64,000 bases of DNA from Kineococcus xinjiangensis (GCF_002934625.1 NZ_PTJD01000001.1:1-64000); one strand, 5' to 3'; positions 8,380-15,214 are shown, counted from the first letter of the stretch. Translations and numbers: made by a program. Notes: generated from the sequence alone by a model not told the origin.

Positions 8380-9045
8380 ATGAGGATCACGAAGCGGATC
8401 GTGGCCGCCGGGACCGCCGGGGTGCTCGGACTGGGGGCGGTGGGCACGGCGCTGGTGGTGGCTCCGGTGGTGGCCGTGGCCGCCACGCCGGAGGAGGGCG
8501 CCGCCGGGCAGGGCAGCACGGAGCCGGGCCTGGTGGACCGGCTGCAGTCGATCAAGGACGCGCTGGCGGGGCTCGTCACCGACGGCACGATCACCCAGGA
8601 GCAGGCCGACGCGGTGGCCGAGACCCTGGAGTCCAGCGAGGCGCTGCGCCACGGCCGCCACCACGGCCCCGGTGGCCGCGGCGGCTTCGGTGGGCGCGGC
8701 GGGGCGGACCTCGCGGCGGCCGCGGAGGTGCTCGGCACGAGCGCGGAGGAGCTGCACACCGCCCTGCACGAGGGCACGTCGCTGGCCGCGATCGCCGGGG
8801 AGCGGGGTGTCGCCGTCGACGAGCTCGTCGATGCACTGGTCGCCGCGAGCACCGAGCGCATCGAGCAGGCCGTCACGGAGGGGCGCCTGCCCCGGGAGCA
8901 GGCCGACGAGAAGATCGCCGCCCTGCCGGAGCGGGTCGCCGCAGCGGTGGAGCGGGTGCACCGCCAGCGCTCGGACGAGCAGCCCACGGCCGACGGGGAG
9001 ACGGCGACCCCGCAGACGTCCGGCACGTCCTGGCGCACCACCTGA
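8380..9045 (+). CDS. Secreted alanine/glycine-rich protein of unknown function
   Basis: The 221-residue product has an N-terminal signal peptide (ITKRIVAAGTAGVLGLG, cleavage likely after AVAA). It then has a segment resembling the DUF2680/YckD pattern of Gram-positive secreted proteins (RLQSIKDALAGLVTDGTITQ), a His/Gly-rich linker (RHGRHHGPGGRGGFGGRGG) and a second helical part with the similar repeat EGRLPREQADEKIAAL. The histidines could bind metal, but this is conjecture. A terminator hairpin follows. The gene faces the sensor kinase, and its upstream motif matches those near the regulator, so it is a probable target of that system. Confidence 0.7.
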   Translation: MRITKRIVAAGTAGVLGLGAVGTALVVAPVVAVAATPEEGAAGQGSTEPGLVDRLQSIKDALAGLVTDGTITQEQADAVAETLESSEALRHGRHHGPGGRGGFGGRGGADLAAAAEVLGTSAEELHTALHEGTSLAAIAGERGVAVDELVDALVAASTERIEQAVTEGRLPREQADEKIAALPERVAAAVERVHRQRSDEQPTADGETATPQTSGTSWRTT

Positions 9046-9061
9046 CGGGGCGCAGCCCCTG

Positions 9062-9093
9062 GGACAGCCGGCCTGCCCGCAGGCCGGCTGTCC
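9062..9093. terminator. Bidirectional terminator hairpin
   Basis: Fourteen-base arms at 9062-9075 and 9080-9093 are perfect reverse complements around the loop CCCG. It lies between the convergent secreted-protein gene and the sensor kinase gene and can serve both. Confidence 0.8.
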
Positions 9094-9118
9094 GTCGTCT
9101 CCGCGAGGCGTCCGACGA

Positions 9119-10663
9119 TCACCTGGGAGGCTGCGCGGGCCCCGGGAGGTGGGCCCGCACGGTGGTGCCACCGGAACCGCTCCGCAGCGTCACGTCCCCG
9201 CCGTGGGCACTCACGACCGCTTGCACGATGGCCAGACCCAGGCCGGTGGATCCGGCGGCGCGGGAGCGGGAGGAATCGGCGCGGGCGAAGCGCTCGAAGA
9301 CGTGGGGCAGGACGGCGGCGTCGATGCCGGGGCCGTCGTCGGCGACCTCGACCACCACCTGCCCGTCCTGCCGGCTCAGCCGGGTCGTGACGGTGGTGCC
9401 GGGCGGGGTGTGGGTGCGGGCGTTGGAGAGCAGGTTGGCCAGCACCTGGTGCAGCCGCGCGGCGTCCCCGCACGCCGTCACCGCGTCCTCCGGCAGGTCC
9501 AGGCGCCACCGGTGGTCCGGCCCGGCGACGCGGGCGTCGCTGACGGCGTCCAGCAGGAGCATCGTCAGGTCCACCTCCTCCCGGGCCAGGGGCCGTCCGG
9601 CGTCGAGGCGGGCCAGCAGCAGCAGGTCCTCCACCAGCCCGCTCATGCGCACCGCCTCCGCCTCCACCCGGCGCAGGGCGTGGGCGACGTCGCGCGGCAC
9701 GGGTTCGGCCCCCGGGTCGCGGCGGCGGGTCAGCTCCGCGTAGCCGCGGATGCCGGCCAGCGGCGTGCGCAGCTCGTGGCTGGCGTCGGCGACGAACTGC
9801 CGCACGCGCTGCTCGGAGGCGTGCCGGGCGCTCAGCGCCGCGCCGACGTGGTCGAGCATCCGGTTCAGCGCCGCCGCGACCCGGCCGACCTCGCTGTCCG
9901 GATCGGCGTCGGAGGCCGGGACCCGCTCGGGCAGGGCGACCTCCCCGACGTGCAGCGGCAGCTCGCTCACCCGCCTCGCCGTCGCCGCCACCCGTGTCAG
10001 CGGCTGCAGCTCCCGGCGCACCAGCAGGCTGCCGAGGACGGCCGCCAGCGCCACGCAGGCGGCGACGAGGACCACCTCCACCGCCAGGATGCGGGCGAGG
10101 GCCCGCTCCACCTCCCCCAGGGACAGGCCGACGACCGACGTGGCGCCGTGCTCGCCCGGCATCGCCACCACCCGGTAGGAGCCACCGTCGGGCAGCTCGA
10201 CGGTCTGCGCGGGCAGCCCCGGCCCGCCCCGACCGCCGCGATCCGCAGTCTCGTCCCCCGACTCGAACCCGGCCCCGCGCACCACCGGAAGCAGGACGGT
10301 GGCGGCCCCCTCCCCCAACGGCCGCACGAAGCCGTCGGCGCGCGGGTCCACGACCCCGCCCGCCACCAGCTCCCCGTCGCGGAAGCAGGCGGTGAGCGTG
10401 CCGAAGGCGGGACCCGGGCGCCGCTGGCCCACCGGCGACCCCTCCTCGCAGAGGCCACCGCCCACCGCCTCGGGGCCGCGCCCCGGTGCGCCGCGCAGGC
10501 TCGTGGCGGCGACGACCTCCAGGCGCTCGTCGACCTGGCGGACGAGCTGGCGCTGCAGGGCCAGCGCTGTGACCGCGGCGATCAGGCAGCTCACCAGGGT
10601 CAGCAGCGCCACCATCGTGAGGATCAGCCGGGCCCGCAGCGACCGCGGGCGGCGGAGCCTCAC
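9119..10663 (-). CDS. Two-component sensor histidine kinase
   Basis: This 514-residue membrane kinase has a first transmembrane helix near residues 12-36, an extracytoplasmic sensor region of about 150 residues and a second helix near 193-215. A HAMP linker, a HisKA dimerisation domain with phospho-acceptor His296 in VADASHELRTP, and the ATP-binding domain follow (N box NLLSNARTHTP, G1 DDGPGID, F box FERFARAD, G2 GSTGLGLAIV). The GTG start at 10663 overlaps the stop of the response regulator gene (GTGA), so the pair is co-translated. The stimulus is unknown. The kinase faces the secreted protein that carries the same upstream motif. Confidence 0.92.
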   Translation of the reverse strand: MRLRRPRSLRARLILTMVALLTLVSCLIAAVTALALQRQLVRQVDERLEVVAATSLRGAPGRGPEAVGGGLCEEGSPVGQRRPGPAFGTLTACFRDGELVAGGVVDPRADGFVRPLGEGAATVLLPVVRGAGFESGDETADRGGRGGPGLPAQTVELPDGGSYRVVAMPGEHGATSVVGLSLGEVERALARILAVEVVLVAACVALAAVLGSLLVRRELQPLTRVAATARRVSELPLHVGEVALPERVPASDADPDSEVGRVAAALNRMLDHVGAALSARHASEQRVRQFVADASHELRTPLAGIRGYAELTRRRDPGAEPVPRDVAHALRRVEAEAVRMSGLVEDLLLLARLDAGRPLAREEVDLTMLLLDAVSDARVAGPDHRWRLDLPEDAVTACGDAARLHQVLANLLSNARTHTPPGTTVTTRLSRQDGQVVVEVADDGPGIDAAVLPHVFERFARADSSRSRAAGSTGLGLAIVQAVVSAHGGDVTLRSGSGGTTVRAHLPGPAQPPR

Positions 10664-11391
10664 GCGCCGGACTGCTCGGCGGGCTTGAGCACGTAGCCCG
10701 CGCCGCGCACCGTGTGGATCATCGGGGGGCGCCCGGTGTCGACCTTGCGGCGCAGGTAGGAGATGTACAGCTCCACGATGTTGGCCTGCCCGCCGAAGTC
10801 GTAGTTCCACACCCGGTCCAGGATCTGCGCCTTGGACAGCACCCGGCGCGGGTTGCGCATCAGGAAGCGCAGCAGCTCGAACTCCGTGGCCGTCAGCTTC
10901 ACCTCGACCCCCGCGCGGGTGACTTCGTGGCTGTCCTCGTCCAGCAGCAGGTCCCCCACCGCCAGCACCGGTTCCGAGCGGGCCGCGACCATGCCCGCCC
11001 GCCGCAGCAACCCGCGCAGGCGGGCCACCACCTCCTCCAGGCTGAAGGGCTTGGTGACGTAGTCGTCGCCGCCCGCTGTCAGCCCGGCCACCCGGTCCTC
11101 CACGGCGTCCTTGGCGGTGAGGAACAGCACCGGCACGTCCGCGTCGTCGGCGCGCAGGCGGCGCAGCACCTCCAGCCCGTCGACGTCCGGCAGCATCCAG
11201 TCCAGGACCACTGCGTCGGGCCGGAAGCCGCGGGCCAGGCGCACCGCCTCCAGCCCGGTGCCGGCCGTCTGCACCTGCCAGCCCTCGTAGCGCAGGGTCA
11301 TCGACAGCAGTTCGCTGAGGGTCGCCTCGTCGTCCACGACGAGCACCCGCAGGGGCGAGCCGTCGGGGCGGGTCAGCTGGGGGGCACGCAC
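10660..11391 (-). CDS. OmpR-family response regulator
   Basis: The 243-residue protein has a receiver domain with Asp20/Asp21, phospho-acceptor Asp64 in VVLDWMLPD, Thr92 and Lys114, then a winged-helix DNA-binding domain (LTATEFELLRFLMRNPRRVL, ending RGAGYVLKP). The GTG start at 11391 fits the length of the family and leaves a 44-base leader after the direct repeat at 11436-11452. It is the first gene of the regulator-kinase operon and most likely autoregulated through that repeat. Confidence 0.92.
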   Translation of the reverse strand: MRAPQLTRPDGSPLRVLVVDDEATLSELLSMTLRYEGWQVQTAGTGLEAVRLARGFRPDAVVLDWMLPDVDGLEVLRRLRADDADVPVLFLTAKDAVEDRVAGLTAGGDDYVTKPFSLEEVVARLRGLLRRAGMVAARSEPVLAVGDLLLDEDSHEVTRAGVEVKLTATEFELLRFLMRNPRRVLSKAQILDRVWNYDFGGQANIVELYISYLRRKVDTGRPPMIHTVRGAGYVLKPAEQSGA

Positions 11392-11435
11392 CGGACCAGG
11401 ATGGGCGGTGCCGCTGAGCACCGCACGGGCAGCGC

Positions 11436-11452
11436 CTGTGAACCGGCTGTGA
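11436..11452 (-). promoter_or_regulatory. Direct repeat upstream of the response regulator
   Basis: The plus strand reads CTGTGA ACCGG CTGTGA. Read toward the regulator gene this is TCACAG-N5-TCACAG with an 11-bp period. It ends 44 bases before the regulator start, mirroring the site in front of the divergent dioxygenase-like gene. Confidence 0.6.
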
Positions 11453-11492
11453 GCGCGGCGCGTCGCATGCACCCCCGGGGCGAGCGGCGTGC

Positions 11493-11509
11493 TCACAGGG
11501 AGGGCACAG
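11493..11509 (+). promoter_or_regulatory. Direct repeat upstream of the dioxygenase-like gene
   Basis: TCACAG GGAGG GCACAG has the same half-sites and 11-bp period as the copies at 8299 and 11436. It ends 44 bases before the GTG at 11554. It is likely bound by the adjacent OmpR-type regulator. Confidence 0.6.
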
Positions 11510-11553
11510 CGAGCTGATATCCGGCTCCTGGGCGGGCCGCCGACACTGCCCGT

Positions 11554-12711
11554 GTGACTGAGACGAGCCGCGCCGCCCCGCAGGAGGAACTGCGCCCCCA
11601 CCCCGGTGGCGGCTTCAACGGCGCGAACATCCTCGACCGGTCCGGCGTCGTGCGCAGCGACATCCGCCCCTCCTTGGGCACCTCCACCACCACCGAGGGC
11701 GTCCCCATGACCCTGACGCTGCACATCGTCGACATGGCCGGCGGCGACGTGCCCTTCGAGGGCGCCGCCGTCTACGTCTGGCACTGCGACCGTGACGGGA
11801 ACTACTCCCCCTACTCCGAGGGAGGGGAGGACGAGAACCACCTGCGCGGCGTGCAGGTCGCCGACGCGAAGGGAAGCGACACCTTCACCAGCACCTTCCC
11901 CGCCTGCTACTCCGGGCGCTGGTCGCACATCCACTTCGAGGTCTGCCCCGACGTGAACTCCATCACCGACGCCACCAGCGCCATCGCCACCTCCCAGGTC
12001 GCCCTGCCCGAGGACGTATGCGAGGCCGTCTACGCCACCAGCGGGTACGGACTCTCCGTGGCCACCCTCTCCGAGGTCACGCTGTCCGGCGACAACGTCT
12101 TCGGGAACGACGCCGGCGCCAGTCAGCTGGGCACCGTCACGGGAGACGTCACCAGCGGCTACGCCGTCACCCTCACCGTCGGGGTCGACACGACCACTAC
12201 GCCCACCGCCGGCTCGGCCCCCGCGGGAGGTCCCGCGGGTGCAGGGGTTCCCGGCGGCCGGCCCCCGTCGGGCGCTGCCCCCGACGGTCCCCCGCCCACC
12301 GCCCGCCCGGCTTCCGCCTGGGTCGGACGACGTCTTCGCCGGCCCCGACCTGTTCCTGGAGCCGCCCCTCGTCGGCGCTCGGGTCGACGCCGTGGGCAAC
12401 CAGGTCTCTGTTGTCATCGACCTCCGCACCTGCCTCTCATCCAGTTCCGCAGACACCTCGGGGAACGGTCGCTGGTGATCAGCCTCGGGGGCGGTCACCT
12501 GCTCCTCCCGCTGCGCGCCCCGACGCTGCTCGCCCACGAGCACGACTACGTCATCCTCGAAGCCGAGCGCCTCACCCGGGTAGTGACCCCGTACGGCGGC
12601 GGCGATCCGCACAGCGCGTCCTGGGGCGATGCGCACCTGCGCTTGACGTGGAATCCGGACCGGGCCATGCAGGACTGGGGCCCACGAGGCCCCGTCGAGG
12701 ATCCACGATGA
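11554..12711 (+). CDS. Intradiol ring-cleavage dioxygenase-like protein, C-terminal half out of frame or fused
   Basis: Residues 1 to about 220 are a clear intradiol dioxygenase-type jelly roll: GVVRSDIRPS, AAVYVWHCDRDGNYSPYSEG, HLRGVQVAD, SGRWSHIHFEV and LPEDVCEAVYATSGYG. These contain the tyrosine and histidine positions that bind non-heme Fe(III) in protocatechuate and catechol dioxygenases. The many actinobacterial proteins of this type have no proven substrate. After a Gly/Pro-rich tail (AGVPGGRPPSGAAPDG) the frame continues for about 155 more codons. The part 12300-12440 is arginine-rich and looks non-coding in this frame, while another frame looks coding there. I infer a frameshift or a fusion with a second gene. 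The upstream direct repeat suggests control by the divergent response regulator. Confidence 0.7.
   Translation: MTETSRAAPQEELRPHPGGGFNGANILDRSGVVRSDIRPSLGTSTTTEGVPMTLTLHIVDMAGGDVPFEGAAVYVWHCDRDGNYSPYSEGGEDENHLRGVQVADAKGSDTFTSTFPACYSGRWSHIHFEVCPDVNSITDATSAIATSQVALPEDVCEAVYATSGYGLSVATLSEVTLSGDNVFGNDAGASQLGTVTGDVTSGYAVTLTVGVDTTTTPTAGSAPAGGPAGAGVPGGRPPSGAAPDGPPPTARPASAWVGRRLRRPRPVPGAAPRRRSGRRRGQPGLCCHRPPHLPLIQFRRHLGERSLVISLGGGHLLLPLRAPTLLAHEHDYVILEAERLTRVVTPYGGGDPHSASWGDAHLRLTWNPDRAMQDWGPRGPVEDPR
12239..12711 (+). pseudogene. Probable frameshifted second gene behind the dioxygenase domain
   Basis: Between 12320 and 12435 the frame starting at 12239 has GC-rich third positions and reads GSDDVFAGPDLFLEPPLV then DAVGNQVSVVIDLRT. 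It ends at 12478. From about 12440 the coding signal moves to the dioxygenase frame (IQFRRHLGERSLVISLGGG, then DYVILEAERLTRVV) up to 12711. The two halves together read as one small domain of unknown function, broken by a one-base change near 12430-12445. A sequencing error would give the same picture. Confidence 0.45.
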
Positions 12712-12801
12712 GCGCACCGCAGCACTGCGCCTGCCTCCCCGCCGACGTCGCGGGGGTCGGCTGCGGGGGCACGGAGAGAACTCGACAGCGTGTCGCAGCA
12801 G

Positions 12802-12875
12802 TAGCCGGCCGGGGAGCCGAACCCCGAACCTCCCGCTCCTCAGGCGGGCGCCTGCGCCGGTCGGGCCGGTCGGCC
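12802..12875 (-). tRNA. tRNA-like gene, anticodon GAG (Leu codon CUC), without long variable arm
   Basis: A 74-base cloverleaf can be drawn. The anticodon arm is CCCGC-CTGAGGA-GCGGG, the T arm CGGGG-TTCGGCT-CCCCG, the variable loop has five bases, the D stem has three pairs, and the acceptor has one mismatch and a terminal G-U. The anticodon is GAG. Real leucine tRNAs have a long variable arm, which is missing. Position 58 of the T loop is G where A is nearly invariant. It is therefore either a decayed gene or an unusual tRNA of the array. Confidence 0.45.
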
Positions 12876-12923
12876 GTGCACGTCCCCGGCGTCCTCCGGT
12901 GACGTGGATGTGCGGATCGTGCG

Positions 12924-12996
12924 CGCCCCCGGCAGGAGTCGAACCTGCGACCTGCCGCGTCGGAGGCAGCCGCGCTGTCCACTGCGCTACGGGGGC
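12924..12996 (-). tRNA. tRNA-Arg (anticodon CCG)
   Basis: A complete 73-base cloverleaf: acceptor GCCCCCG/CGGGGGC with G73, D arm GCGC/GCGC, anticodon arm GCTGC-CTCCGAC-GCGGC with anticodon CCG, and T arm GCAGG-TTCGACT-CCTGC. It reads CGG codons. CCA is not encoded. Spacing to the neighbouring array member is seven bases. Confidence 0.9.
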
Positions 12997-13003
12997 GGGA
13001 TGG

Positions 13004-13081
13004 CCGTGGTGGCGGGGCGCGAACCTGCGGGCCGAAGCCGCGGGTTCGCGCCCGCTGAGCGACCGGTCGCTCGACACCACG
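13004..13081 (-). tRNA. Class II tRNA-like gene, probable anticodon CGA (Ser-like), unusual loop
   Basis: The acceptor (CGTGGTG/CACCACG) and D arm (GAGC/GCTC) are perfect, and a variable-arm hairpin GGC-TTCG-GCC marks a class II tRNA. The anticodon stem GCGGG/CCCGC closes a loop of only six bases, CGCGAA, with G in place of U33. If read as a shortened serine loop the anticodon is CGA. The T stem has one mismatch and position 58 is not A. This is a well-folded but non-canonical or decaying tRNA. Confidence 0.45.
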
Positions 13082-13085
13082 CTGG

Positions 13086-13160
13086 GGTGACGTACGAGAC
13101 TCGAACTCGTTGTCTCCGGCTCCACAAGCCGGCGCATCGACCACTTCCGCCTACGTCACC
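13086..13160 (-). tRNA. tRNA-His (anticodon GTG)
   Basis: The acceptor GTGACGT/ACGTCAC is preceded by an encoded G at position -1 opposite C73, the identity mark of histidine tRNA. The anticodon arm is CCGGC-TTGTGGA-GCCGG and the T arm ACGAG-TTCGAGT-CTCGT. The D stem is weak (GCGG with TGC). The sequence differs from the housekeeping tRNA-His expected in actinobacteria, so it is probably an additional array copy. Confidence 0.82.
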
Positions 13161-13163
13161 GTG

Positions 13164-13216
13164 ACCCCCGTCCCCTCGGGACGGGGGTGGCCCCGTTCTG
13201 CGAGAACGGTGGGGCC
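13164..13216. terminator. Two tandem hairpins between HNH gene and tRNA-His
   Basis: A perfect 11-bp stem (13164-13174 with 13178-13188, loop CTC) is followed by an imperfect one (13189-13216, core GTTCT/AGAAC). They lie just upstream of the tRNA-His 5' end and 54 bases after the HNH stop. They could terminate the HNH transcript or guide processing of the tRNA precursor. Confidence 0.55.
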
Positions 13217-13269
13217 AGGCCGTCGGTAGCGCACCGGGGCCCGTGGCGGGGGGTGGCCGGTGTCCCTCG

Positions 13270-13812
13270 CTAGCTGGAGGTCTGCTGCACGCCCGTGAGT
13301 TCACCGGCGGCGAGCTCACGCCAGATCCGCCGCTGCACCGAGGCCGCGATGTCCGGCCGCCACGGCGTCCAGCGCAGCCGCATCCTCGCCTCCGACGGGG
13401 TGCGGTCGGCCTTGGCCGCGTTGCACGGGGCGCAGCAGGCGGCCTGGTTCTCCCAGGAGTCCTGCCCGCCGCGACTGCGGGGCACGATGTGGTCGATCGT
13501 CTCGCCCCGCCCGCCGCAGTAGATGCAGGTGTGCTGGTCCCGTTCGAGGACGGCCCGCCGGCTGGCGAGGCCACCCTCGGCGCCGGGGCGCGGCGGCGCG
13601 AAGCGCACGTGGACCCAGCGGGTCAGCCGAATGGCCCGTGGCCACGGCACCGCCGTGGACGGGGAGCGCACCAGGCGCTCGGGGTCGGCCTCGTGCACGA
13701 CGGCGAGCGGCGTGCCCGAGCCGTCGAGGGTGAGGAGCATGGTGACCGCCCGCTGCCACTGGACGGTGGCCAGGACGGTGCCGCAGGCGTTGAGGACGAG
13801 AACTGCACCCAC
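13270..13812 (-). CDS. HNH endonuclease inside the tRNA array
   Basis: The 180-residue protein starts at the GTG of 13812, placed eight bases after AGGAGG. The N-terminal half has the pattern of the common actinobacterial HNH proteins (AVLVLNACGTVLATVQWQRAV). The HNH beta-beta-alpha-metal fold follows with two zinc knuckles and catalytic histidine: CIYCGG, IDHIVPRSRGGQDSWEN, CCAPCNAAKADR. Such enzymes cut DNA, and free-standing HNH genes often travel with mobile elements, phage genomes or tRNA clusters. Its position between array members suggests that it moves with the array, but a housekeeping role cannot be excluded. Confidence 0.88.
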   Translation of the reverse strand: MGAVLVLNACGTVLATVQWQRAVTMLLTLDGSGTPLAVVHEADPERLVRSPSTAVPWPRAIRLTRWVHVRFAPPRPGAEGGLASRRAVLERDQHTCIYCGGRGETIDHIVPRSRGGQDSWENQAACCAPCNAAKADRTPSEARMRLRWTPWRPDIAASVQRRIWRELAAGELTGVQQTSS

Positions 13813-13862
13813 GAGGATCACCTCCTGTCGGTCGTGGTGGGCGGTGCTGGCGGATGGGTGTT

Positions 13863-13926
13863 GCTCGTGGTGCGGGATCGAACCGCTGACCTGCCGCACG
13901 TGGGGCGGTCGTGCCAGCCGGACGAG
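13863..13926 (-). pseudogene. tRNA remnant lacking the D arm
   Basis: Five of seven acceptor pairs (CTCGTCC with CCACGAG), a four-pair anticodon stem around the loop CCCACGT (possible anticodon CAC, Val) and a T arm GCGG-TTCGATC-CCGC can be recognised. Only about ten bases separate acceptor and anticodon stem, so the D arm is missing. Its spacing (nine bases from tRNA-Gly) fits an array member that has decayed. Confidence 0.4.
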
Positions 13927-13935
13927 CCCGGCGAG

Positions 13936-14008
13936 AGCGTGAGACGGGATTCGAACCCGCAATCGCCTGCTTGGAAGGCAGGTGCTCAGCCAGTCGAGCT
14001 CCTCACGC
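13936..14008 (-). tRNA. tRNA-Gly (anticodon TCC)
   Basis: A complete 73-base cloverleaf: acceptor GCGTGAG/CTCACGC with U73, D arm GCTC/GAGC, anticodon arm CCTGC-CTTCCAA-GCAGG, T arm GCGGG-TTCGAAT-CCCGT. It reads GGA codons. CCA is not encoded. Confidence 0.93.
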
Positions 14009-14013
14009 ACGAG

Positions 14014-14088
14014 TCGGGACGGCAGGATTCGAACCTGCGATGACCTGCACCCGAAGCAGGTGGGGTGACCTGGCTCCCCGACATCCCG
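14014..14088 (-). tRNA. tRNA-Pro (anticodon CGG)
   Basis: A complete 75-base cloverleaf: acceptor CGGGATG/CGTCCCG with A73, D stem GGGG/CCCC, anticodon arm CCTGC-TTCGGGT-GCAGG, T arm GCAGG-TTCGAAT-CCTGC. It reads CCG codons. It is the first member of the array in the direction of transcription, five bases before tRNA-Gly. Confidence 0.92.
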
Positions 14089-14407
14089 AACCGCCGGCAC
14101 GACCGGCGCCCACCCCTTCGACCGCCCGCACCCGCCGACGTGGAGCCGGGCGGGGACGCTGACGCAGCAGCGGGGAGATCAGTGCCGGAACGGGTGGTCG
14201 CCGCGTCGCCCTCGCGGCGCCGGCGGCTTCGGCATCGACTCCAGGAGCCGGCCGTACGACGCGCGCCCGCCGGCGACGGGCAGGCACCGAGCCTGCTCGC
14301 TGCGGGAATTCGTCGTCGTCATGGGCATGAGGATGCCTGGCGGCTCAGGAGCGTGCAACGGGTTTCTCCGGCGGGCTCCCGGCAGCTCCCCCGGTGCATC
14401 CAGCGCC
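14089..14407. other. Region upstream of the tRNA array
   Basis: This stretch should contain the promoter of the minus-strand array, but I see no convincing -35/-10 pair. A 47-codon minus-strand frame (14179-14322, beginning MTTTNSRSEQARC) has an ATG but no ribosome binding site and is not recognisable. I do not call it a gene. Confidence 0.3.
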
Positions 14408-15058
14408 TCAGGCTCGTCGCCGGGCGAGCAGCACGGACTGCGGCGTCCTCTCGACGCCTTCGGCGCCGCGGTGCAGGTGGGCGTGGACGTCGAACCCGGC
14501 CTCGGCCAGCACGACGATCAGGTGCTGCGGGTCGTGGCGGTAGTTGGTCAGCTCCACCGGGTGCCCGTAGGCGCTGGTGATCTCCACGCGCCGGCCGTCG
14601 CCGGCCTGGAAGGCCGTCAGCAGCCAGGCTCCCGGCCGGAGGACCCGGGCGAACTCGCCCACGATGGCCGGCAGCCGGTCCGGGGTGGTGTGGATGAGGG
14701 AGTACCAGGCCAGCAGGCCACCCAGGGTCGCGTCGGTCGCGGGGAGATCCTCCAGGGCACCGACGTCGAAGCGCAGGTGCGGACGGGTGCGCCGGGCGAG
14801 GTCGACCATGCCCGGGGAGAGGTCGACGCCGGAGACGTCGAGACCGCGTGCGGCGAGGTGGGCGCTGACGCGCCCCGTGCCGCAGCCGGCGTCGAGGACC
14901 GGGCCGAGCTGCGCGGCGGCACAGCGGGCGGCGAAGTCGTCGATCATCGCGATGTCGAGAGCGGTCTCGGCGTCGAGGCCCGGCAGCAGCCTGGCGAAGT
15001 CCTCGGCGATGGTGTCGTACCCCTGCCGCGTCTGCGGGCGGTGGTCAGGAGGGGTCAC
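14408..15058 (-). CDS. Class I SAM-dependent methyltransferase
   Basis: The 216-residue protein has the Rossmann methyltransferase motifs: motif I VLDAGCGTGRVSAHLA, the acidic residue of VSGVDLSP at the end of strand 2, GALEDLPATDATLGGLLAWY as motifs II/III, and EFARVLRPGAWLL. An N-terminal YDTIAEDFA helix, seen in small-molecule methyltransferases, precedes them. The acceptor is unknown. It starts at a GTG, stands alone and is divergent from the c-di-GMP signalling gene. Confidence 0.85.
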   Translation of the reverse strand: MTPPDHRPQTRQGYDTIAEDFARLLPGLDAETALDIAMIDDFAARCAAAQLGPVLDAGCGTGRVSAHLAARGLDVSGVDLSPGMVDLARRTRPHLRFDVGALEDLPATDATLGGLLAWYSLIHTTPDRLPAIVGEFARVLRPGAWLLTAFQAGDGRRVEITSAYGHPVELTNYRHDPQHLIVVLAEAGFDVHAHLHRGAEGVERTPQSVLLARRRA

Positions 15059-15214
15059 GAACGCACACGCTACGCACTCGGGGGCTCGCGGGGCGATGGA
15101 GCGGCGATCCTCACCAAGCGCAGCTCGTGACTCTGCGTAGAATGTCCGTTACCGTGCCCGACGGGGCGCGGGGGGCGTCTCGCGCGGCGATCGTCGCCCT
15201 CCGACTGTGCGGAG

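Noticed and set aside
5412-9743. Very long plus-strand frame of 1443 codons across the glucanase and secreted-protein genes
   Set aside because: It is a shadow frame of GC-rich coding DNA: Arg/Pro/His-rich, no domain, and it crosses gene ends and a terminator.
12802-14088. Prophage or integrative element with the tRNA cluster as attachment site
   Set aside because: No integrase, excisionase or direct repeat of a tRNA 3' end was found in the window.
14179-14322. 47-codon minus-strand ORF upstream of the tRNA array
   Set aside because: No ribosome binding site, no recognisable domain, and the interval is more likely the array promoter region.
15138-15143. TAGAAT as promoter -10 of the GAF/GGDEF/EAL gene
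   Set aside because: The hexamer is good but no -35 lies at a suitable distance and the start codon itself is uncertain.
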